From Methanosphaera sp. rholeuAM6 (GTDB taxonomy: Archaea; Methanobacteriota; Methanobacteria; Methanobacteriales; Methanobacteriaceae), in assembly GCA_003266105.1 (NCBI GenBank), contig MVAA01000086.1, positions 33,050 through 45,094 on the forward strand: DNA of 12,045 nucleotides, written 5' to 3'. Positions 6,974 to 12,045 of this stretch are shown piece after piece. Every line of letters begins with the position of its first letter. The first letter of the stretch is position 1. Made by a program: the position numbers and the translations under genes. The notes under the pieces are model-generated. The model was not told the origin of the DNA and did not search any database. It saw nothing but the letters and a program-made list of their open reading frames with translations.

Positions 6974-6994
6974 GTAATGTAATGGAGACAAATA

Positions 6995-8806
6995 ATGGTA
7001 ACAGTTAAAATTTATATAAACGGTAAATTAGTTGGAACAACCGACGAACCAGAAGCATTTGTAGAAGAAGTTAAGACTAAAAGACGATCTAATGAGTTAA
7101 CCCACGAATTAAATATTACCTATTATGAAGAAAATAATGAAATATTTATATTCACTGATCCGGGTAGAGCAAGAAGACCTGTTGTTATTGTTGAAGACGG
7201 AGTGTCAATGCTTACCGATGAAATCATTGACAAAGTTGCAGAAGGTAGCATGAGATGGTTTGACCTCATCCATGAAGGTATCATTGAATACATTGATGCA
7301 GAGGAAGAGGAAAATGCGTACATTGCAATGTTTGAAGAAGATTTAACGCCGGAACACACTCATCTGGAAATTGATCCTTCAACAATGCTTGGTATATGTG
7401 CAGGAATTATTCCATATGCTAACCATAACTCTTCACCGAGAAACACCATGGAAGCAGGTATGACAAAACAGGCATTAGGTCTTTATGTTTCCAATTACAA
7501 CCTGCGTACAGATACAAGAGCACATCTTTTACATCAGCCACAGATGCCAATAGTAAAGACAAAGAGTATGGTTTCAACCGAATATGACCAAAGACCATCC
7601 GGTCAAAACTTTGTTGTAGCTATTCTTTCATATCAGGGGTGTAACATGGAAGACGCTCTTGTTATGAACAAGGCAGCATTGGAAAGAGGTCTTGGAAGAT
7701 CATCTTTCTTCAGATCATATGAAGCATCTGAAAGAAGATATCCTGGCGGACAGGAAGACAACTTTGAGTATCCTGAAAACATGGTACGCGGTTACAGGTC
7801 AGAGGAAGTTTATAAAAACCTGGATGAAGACGGTCTTATTAACCCTGAAGTAACGGTTTCAAGTGGAGACGTGTTGATAGGTAAAACTTCACCTCCAAGA
7901 TTCCTTGAAGATGTTGACGAATTTGGTACAGTAGCTGAAAGAAGACGCGAAACAAGTGTAACTGTAAGACATGGTGAACATGGAATTGTTGACAAGGTAA
8001 TGTTGACAGAAACCATAGAAGGCAGCAAACTTGCAAAAGTTAAAGTCAGAGACCACAGACAACCGGAATACGGTGATAAGTTTGCATCCCGTCACGGACA
8101 GAAAGGAGTGCTTGGTCTTATAGTACCACAGGAAAATATGCCTTTCAACGAGGAAGGTATGTGTCCTGACTTAATGATTAACCCTCACGCTATCCCATCA
8201 AGGATGTCTATCGGACAGATTATTGAGATGTTAGCAGGAAAGGCAGGCTGTATGGAAGGAACACGTATTGACGGTACACCATTTACCGGAGTTCCTGAGG
8301 ATGAAATCAAACGTTTACTCAAGGAAAACGGATTTGAAACACATGGCCGTGAACAGTTATACAACGGTATAACCGGTGAACGATTCAGTGCCGAAATATT
8401 CGTGGGAGTAGCATACTATCAGAAACTACATCACATGACCTCGGATAAAGTGTACGCCAGAAGCAGAGGTCCTGTACAGGTTCTCACCCGTCAACCTACA
8501 GAGGGTAGAGCAAGAGAAGGTGGATTAAGGTTTGGAGAAATGGAACGTGACTGTTTAATTGCACACGGTGCAGCACTTGCTTTAAAAGAAAGATTACTTG
8601 ACGAATCGGACAAATATGAAGCACTTATCTGCGGCGACTGTGGAAGACTTGCAGTAAGGGATAAAATACGTGACAGAACTTACTGTGCAATATGTGGAGA
8701 AACAGAAACTTTCCCAATAGAAATTTCATACGCATTTAAATTGTTATTGGATGAATTGAAATCATTATGTATTTCACCAAACTTAGTATTGGAAGATAAA
8801 GCATAA
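6995..8806 (+). CDS. rpoB1: DNA-directed RNA polymerase subunit B' (C-terminal half of beta)
   Basis: The 603-residue protein supplies the external, hybrid-binding, wall and anchor regions of the beta-type subunit. Motifs include SYQGCNMEDALVMNK (212-226), whose E219-D220 lie near the active centre, YGDKFASRHGQKGVLG (359-374, with lysines that contact the RNA/NTP region), MINPHAIPSRMSIGQ (394-408) and RGPVQVLTRQPTEGRAREGG (491-510). A zinc site follows near the C-terminus: CGDC (546-549) and CAIC (564-567). The ATG at 6995 follows GGAG by about eight bases. It assembles with B'' from the preceding gene and A'/A'' from the following ones. The ending LCISPNLVLEDKA is typical of archaeal B' and the gene is intact. 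Confidence 0.98.
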   Translation: MVTVKIYINGKLVGTTDEPEAFVEEVKTKRRSNELTHELNITYYEENNEIFIFTDPGRARRPVVIVEDGVSMLTDEIIDKVAEGSMRWFDLIHEGIIEYIDAEEEENAYIAMFEEDLTPEHTHLEIDPSTMLGICAGIIPYANHNSSPRNTMEAGMTKQALGLYVSNYNLRTDTRAHLLHQPQMPIVKTKSMVSTEYDQRPSGQNFVVAILSYQGCNMEDALVMNKAALERGLGRSSFFRSYEASERRYPGGQEDNFEYPENMVRGYRSEEVYKNLDEDGLINPEVTVSSGDVLIGKTSPPRFLEDVDEFGTVAERRRETSVTVRHGEHGIVDKVMLTETIEGSKLAKVKVRDHRQPEYGDKFASRHGQKGVLGLIVPQENMPFNEEGMCPDLMINPHAIPSRMSIGQIIEMLAGKAGCMEGTRIDGTPFTGVPEDEIKRLLKENGFETHGREQLYNGITGERFSAEIFVGVAYYQKLHHMTSDKVYARSRGPVQVLTRQPTEGRAREGGLRFGEMERDCLIAHGAALALKERLLDESDKYEALICGDCGRLAVRDKIRDRTYCAICGETETFPIEISYAFKLLLDELKSLCISPNLVLEDKA

Positions 8807-8813
8807 ATTACTC

Positions 8814-8820
8814 GGGAGGA
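8814..8820 (+). promoter_or_regulatory. Ribosome binding site supporting a TTG start for rpoA1
   Basis: GGGAGGA lies seven bases before a TTG at 8828, an ideal spacing. No ATG or GTG in frame lies nearby upstream, and the TTG gives MKGIIKKVSEIDFGLMSPE, the normal N-terminus of RpoA1. The next in-frame ATG (residue 15) would remove conserved residues. Confidence 0.8.
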
Positions 8821-8827
8821 TTATTAG

Positions 8828-11449
8828 TTGAAAGGTATAATAAAAAAAGTATCTGAAATAGATTTCGGTCTAATGTCACCGGAAACTATAAGAAAGATGT
8901 CTGTAACAAAAATTGTAACACCAGATACCTATGATGAAGACGGTTATCCAATAGAAGCTGGATTAATGGATCCTAGACTTGGAGTAATTGACCCTGGACT
9001 TAAATGCAGAACGTGCGGTTCAAAGGGTGGAGACTGTCAAGGTCACTTTGGACACATTAACTTTGCACGTCCAGTAATACATGTAGGATTTGCTGATACT
9101 ATACATAAGATATTAAGATCTACCTGCAGAAAATGTGGTAGGGTTTTACTTTCCGAAACTGAAAAACTTGAATATCAGGACAGATTACAGGAACGTATCG
9201 ATAACGGTCAGGATATTTCAAGAATCTTAAAACAGATTCACTTATCAGCCAAGAAAGAAAAATGTCCTTACTGTGAAGAGGAACAGGAAGAAATAAAAAT
9301 TGACAAACCGATTTCTCTTGTGGAAGGAAATTATAAGCTTACAGCTAGTGAAGTACGTGAAAGGTTAGAAGCAATACCTGAAGAGGATTACATCTATGTT
9401 GGAATCAATCCTGAGGTTGCAAGACCGGAATGGATGGTATTGACAGTATTGCCGGTACCGCCTGTCACAGTCAGACCATCAATTACTCTAGAAACGGGTG
9501 AACGTTCAGAGGATGATCTTACGCACAAACTTGTTGATATTTTACGTATCAATCAGAGATTAAAGGAAAACATGGAAGCAGGTGCACCTCAGCTTATTGT
9601 TGAAGATTTATGGGAATTATTACAATACCATGTAACCACATACTTTGACAATGAAGCAAGTGGAGTACCACCGGCAAGACACAGATCAGGAAGACCACTT
9701 AAAACTTTAGCGCAACGTCTAAAAGGTAAGGAAGGTCGTTTCAGAAGTAACCTTGCAGGAAAACGTGTAAACTTTTCAGCCCGTACAGTAATTTCGCCAG
9801 ACCCTACTCTCAGTATTAACGAGGTAGGTGTTCCGGAAATGATTGCCAAGGAAGTAACAGTACCGATAGCCGTTACGGAATGGAACATTGACAAGATGAA
9901 AAAATTCATCAGCAACGGACCGGACATACATCCTGGAGCAAACTATATTATACGACCGGACGGACGTAAAATAAGAGTATATGATGAAACCAAGGATGCA
10001 GTCATAGAAAACCTTGAACCTGGATATATTGTTGAAAGACATATCATTGACGGGGACATAGTATTGTTTAACCGTCAGCCATCACTTCACCGTATGTCAA
10101 TGATGGCACACGAAGTTAGAGTCTTACCATATAAAACATTCAGATTAAACTTGTGCGTATGTCCGCCATACAATGCCGACTTTGATGGGGACGAAATGAA
10201 CATGCACGTATTCCAAACACCGGAAGCCCGTGCAGAGGCAAATGACATCATGAAGGTTCAGGAACACATTCTTTCACCTCGTTATGGCGGTCCTATTATC
10301 GGAGCAATTCACGACCACATTACTGGTGCATACCTGCTGACACATAAGGATACTGTCTTTGAGGAAGACAAGGCATTCCAGATTATTAAACGTTCAAAGA
10401 TGGAATTGCCTGAAGCAAAAGGAAGACCTTGGACAGGAAAGGAAATATTCAGTTTACTCTTGCCTGACAAATTGAACCTAGTGTACAAGGCAGAAATTTG
10501 TCGAAAATGTGAGGAATGTAAACAGCGTGACTGTGAATATGATGCTTACGTAGTTATAAGCAACGGAGAACTGTTACAGGGAGTCGTTGATGACAAAGGA
10601 TATGGTTCCGGTAGTGGAAAAATCTTGGACGCCATTGTAAAACAGTTCAGTCCTAGTGACGCACGTTACTTCCTCGATCATGGAACAAAACTCGCAGTAT
10701 TTGGTGGTGTAATGCAGAGAGGATTCACAACCGGTACCGCTGATGAGGAAATTCCAAAAGAGGCTGAAGACCGAATTGCCGAATTGCTTGAAAAATCAGA
10801 CCGTCGTGTGGAACAGCTTATTGAAGCTTATGAAAACAATGAGCTGGAAGCATTGCCTGGCCGTAGCTTACGTGAAACACTTGAAATGAAAATCATGCAG
10901 GTGTTAGGGGAAGCAAGGGATAACACAGGGGTTATTGCAGAACATTATTTCACAACAAATAACAGTGCAGTAATCATGGCACTTACCGGTGCCCGTGGTT
11001 CAATGCTAAACCTTACCCAGATTGCTACCTGTGTAGGACAGCAGGCTGTTCGTGGTGGACGTATCAACAGGGGTTACATTGACCGAACATTACCTCACTT
11101 CCATAAGGGGGATGTTGGTAGTAAAGCAAGTGGTTTCGTACACAGCAGTTACAAGAAAGGTCTTGACCCATTAGAATTCTTCTTCCACGCTATGGGTGGT
11201 CGTGAAGGATTGGTGGATACAGCTATCCGTACAGCACAAAGTGGTTACATGCAGAGACGTTTGGTAAATGCATTGCACGACTTAAGTGTGCATGAAGACG
11301 GAACTGTAAGGGACAATAAGGGCACCATCATACAATTCAAGTATGGTGAAGACGGTATTAACCCTGCTAAAAGTGATTACGGTGCAGTTGTAAACTTGGA
11401 CAGGCTCATTGAAGAAATGAGGCTTGAAGATTCTCGTGCTAGTAAATAA
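8828..11449 (+). CDS. rpoA1: DNA-directed RNA polymerase subunit A' (N-terminal part of beta')
   Basis: The 873-residue protein is the clamp, active-site and funnel part of the largest subunit. Zinc ligands are C60, C63, C70 and H73 in the clamp, and C100, C103, C146, C149 in a second site. LAGKRVNFSARTVISPDP (309-326) lies in the switch and clamp region. The catalytic loop NADFDGDEMNMH (449-460) carries D451, D453 and D455, which hold the magnesium ion. GARGSMLNLTQIATCVGQQA (721-740) begins the bridge helix region, and FFFHAMGGREGLVDTAIRTA (784-803) follows near the C-terminus. The split from A'' at this point is universal in archaea. An extra CxxCxxCx4C cluster (C558, C561, C564, C569) sits in the funnel region. 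The start is a TTG with a strong ribosome binding site. It lies 21 bases after rpoB1 and 13 before rpoA2. Confidence 0.98.
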   Translation: MKGIIKKVSEIDFGLMSPETIRKMSVTKIVTPDTYDEDGYPIEAGLMDPRLGVIDPGLKCRTCGSKGGDCQGHFGHINFARPVIHVGFADTIHKILRSTCRKCGRVLLSETEKLEYQDRLQERIDNGQDISRILKQIHLSAKKEKCPYCEEEQEEIKIDKPISLVEGNYKLTASEVRERLEAIPEEDYIYVGINPEVARPEWMVLTVLPVPPVTVRPSITLETGERSEDDLTHKLVDILRINQRLKENMEAGAPQLIVEDLWELLQYHVTTYFDNEASGVPPARHRSGRPLKTLAQRLKGKEGRFRSNLAGKRVNFSARTVISPDPTLSINEVGVPEMIAKEVTVPIAVTEWNIDKMKKFISNGPDIHPGANYIIRPDGRKIRVYDETKDAVIENLEPGYIVERHIIDGDIVLFNRQPSLHRMSMMAHEVRVLPYKTFRLNLCVCPPYNADFDGDEMNMHVFQTPEARAEANDIMKVQEHILSPRYGGPIIGAIHDHITGAYLLTHKDTVFEEDKAFQIIKRSKMELPEAKGRPWTGKEIFSLLLPDKLNLVYKAEICRKCEECKQRDCEYDAYVVISNGELLQGVVDDKGYGSGSGKILDAIVKQFSPSDARYFLDHGTKLAVFGGVMQRGFTTGTADEEIPKEAEDRIAELLEKSDRRVEQLIEAYENNELEALPGRSLRETLEMKIMQVLGEARDNTGVIAEHYFTTNNSAVIMALTGARGSMLNLTQIATCVGQQAVRGGRINRGYIDRTLPHFHKGDVGSKASGFVHSSYKKGLDPLEFFFHAMGGREGLVDTAIRTAQSGYMQRRLVNALHDLSVHEDGTVRDNKGTIIQFKYGEDGINPAKSDYGAVVNLDRLIEEMRLEDSRASK

Positions 11450-11462
11450 GGAGTAAGATAAT

Positions 11463-12045
11463 ATGGATGTAGAACAAGTTCAAACAGTAGTTAATGAAGT
11501 TGGAGCAGATTATTTCCCTATTAAACTAGTAGAGGAAATTGCAGAGGCAAGTGAACGTAATGATTTGACTGATGAAGAACTTGAAAAATTAGTTCTTAAG
11601 GTTAAGGAAGCTTATGAACGTGAAGAAGTGGAACCTGGAGAATCAGTAGGAACTATTGCCGCCCAGTCAGTGGGAGAACCTGGTACACAGATGACCATGC
11701 GTACTTTCCACTATGCAGGGGTAGTAGAGTTAAACGTAACTTTAGGTCTTCCTCGTCTTATTGAGGTAGTAGATGCTCGTAAGAAAATATCCACTCCTAC
11801 AATGGATATTTACTTCACCGATGAGTTTAAAAATGATGAAGAATTCATTCGAAAGATGGGTAACAAGATCGGTAAAATTACCTTGAATGATGTTATCAAA
11901 AATTTCAATGTAAACTATATGGATAACGTAATTACCGCGGAAATTGACCAGGACATCCTTGATGAAAGGAGACTTGAACTTTCCGAGGTAACAGGCGAAA
12001 TTGAAAAAACATTTAAACAGGTAACAATAAATAATAATTTACTGA
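11463..12045 (+). CDS. rpoA2: DNA-directed RNA polymerase subunit A'' (C-terminal part of beta'), cut by the window edge
   Basis: The frame from the ATG at 11463 stays open for 194 codons to the right edge; archaeal A'' is usually around 380 to 400 residues, so about half is missing. AAGGAGT lies eight bases before the start. The sequence EPGESVGTIAAQSVGEPGTQ (57-76) followed by MTMRTFHYAG (77-86) is the trigger loop region that closes over the incoming nucleotide. NVTLGLPRLIEVVDARK (91-107) leads into the cleft and jaw parts, with a variable stretch from about 115. It completes the catalytic centre started by A'. Only 13 bases separate it from rpoA1, so the two are co-translated from one message. 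No defect is visible in the part present. Confidence 0.97.
   Translation, partial: MDVEQVQTVVNEVGADYFPIKLVEEIAEASERNDLTDEELEKLVLKVKEAYEREEVEPGESVGTIAAQSVGEPGTQMTMRTFHYAGVVELNVTLGLPRLIEVVDARKKISTPTMDIYFTDEFKNDEEFIRKMGNKIGKITLNDVIKNFNVNYMDNVITAEIDQDILDERRLELSEVTGEIEKTFKQVTINNNLL

Noticed and set aside
6960..6995. Possible frameshift between the two B subunit genes
   Set aside because: The break falls at the known natural split of B in methanogens, and rpoB1 has its own ribosome binding site and ATG.
7810..8095. Minus-strand open frames opposite rpoB1
   Set aside because: Three overlapping frames opposite strongly conserved coding sequence, without start signals or recognisable products.
11440..11465. 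Possible frameshift or intein between rpoA1 and rpoA2
   Set aside because: The A'/A'' split is universal in archaea, and rpoA2 has its own ribosome binding site; no intein motifs are seen in either gene.

Overview
The window looks like part of the chromosome of an AT-rich methanogenic archaeon of the order Methanobacteriales, most likely Methanosphaera or a close relative. The evidence is archaeal-type tRNAs without encoded CCA, a short archaeal triosephosphate isomerase, the archaeal wyosine enzyme TYW1, and an RNA polymerase split into B'', B', A' and A'' genes. The genus is an inference from composition and gene content.

Left end (1-633, minus strand): a tRNA cluster read in the order Thr(TGT), Pro(TGG), Tyr(GTA), Asp(GTC), then the first bases of a further tRNA cut by the window edge. 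Next to it and on the same strand is a tpiA-pgk operon (634-2557), two adjacent steps of central sugar metabolism, used by a methanogen mainly for gluconeogenesis. An imperfect hairpin and a T-tract follow pgk.

Middle (2558-4560): a divergent plus-strand pair. The first gene is the radical SAM enzyme TYW1, which makes the wyosine base of tRNA-Phe. The second, 32 bases on, encodes a membrane-anchored or secreted DUF1002 protein of unknown function. A perfect hairpin with nine T residues ends this unit.

Gap (4560-5446): nearly 900 bases of very AT-rich DNA with no credible gene but several inverted repeats. The rpoH gene that often precedes rpoB2 in related archaea is not here.

Right half (5462-12045, plus strand): the RNA polymerase operon rpoB2-rpoB1-rpoA1-rpoA2, with 13 to 21 base spacers and a ribosome binding site before each gene. 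Together these four genes encode the catalytic core that is two polypeptides (beta and beta') in bacteria. rpoA2 runs off the right edge.

Most of the window is conserved housekeeping sequence. I see no mobile element, CRISPR array, defence system or clear novel system. The places that deserve a second look are the DUF1002 gene and its pairing with TYW1, the large structured AT-rich gap without rpoH, and a four-cysteine cluster inside RpoA1.
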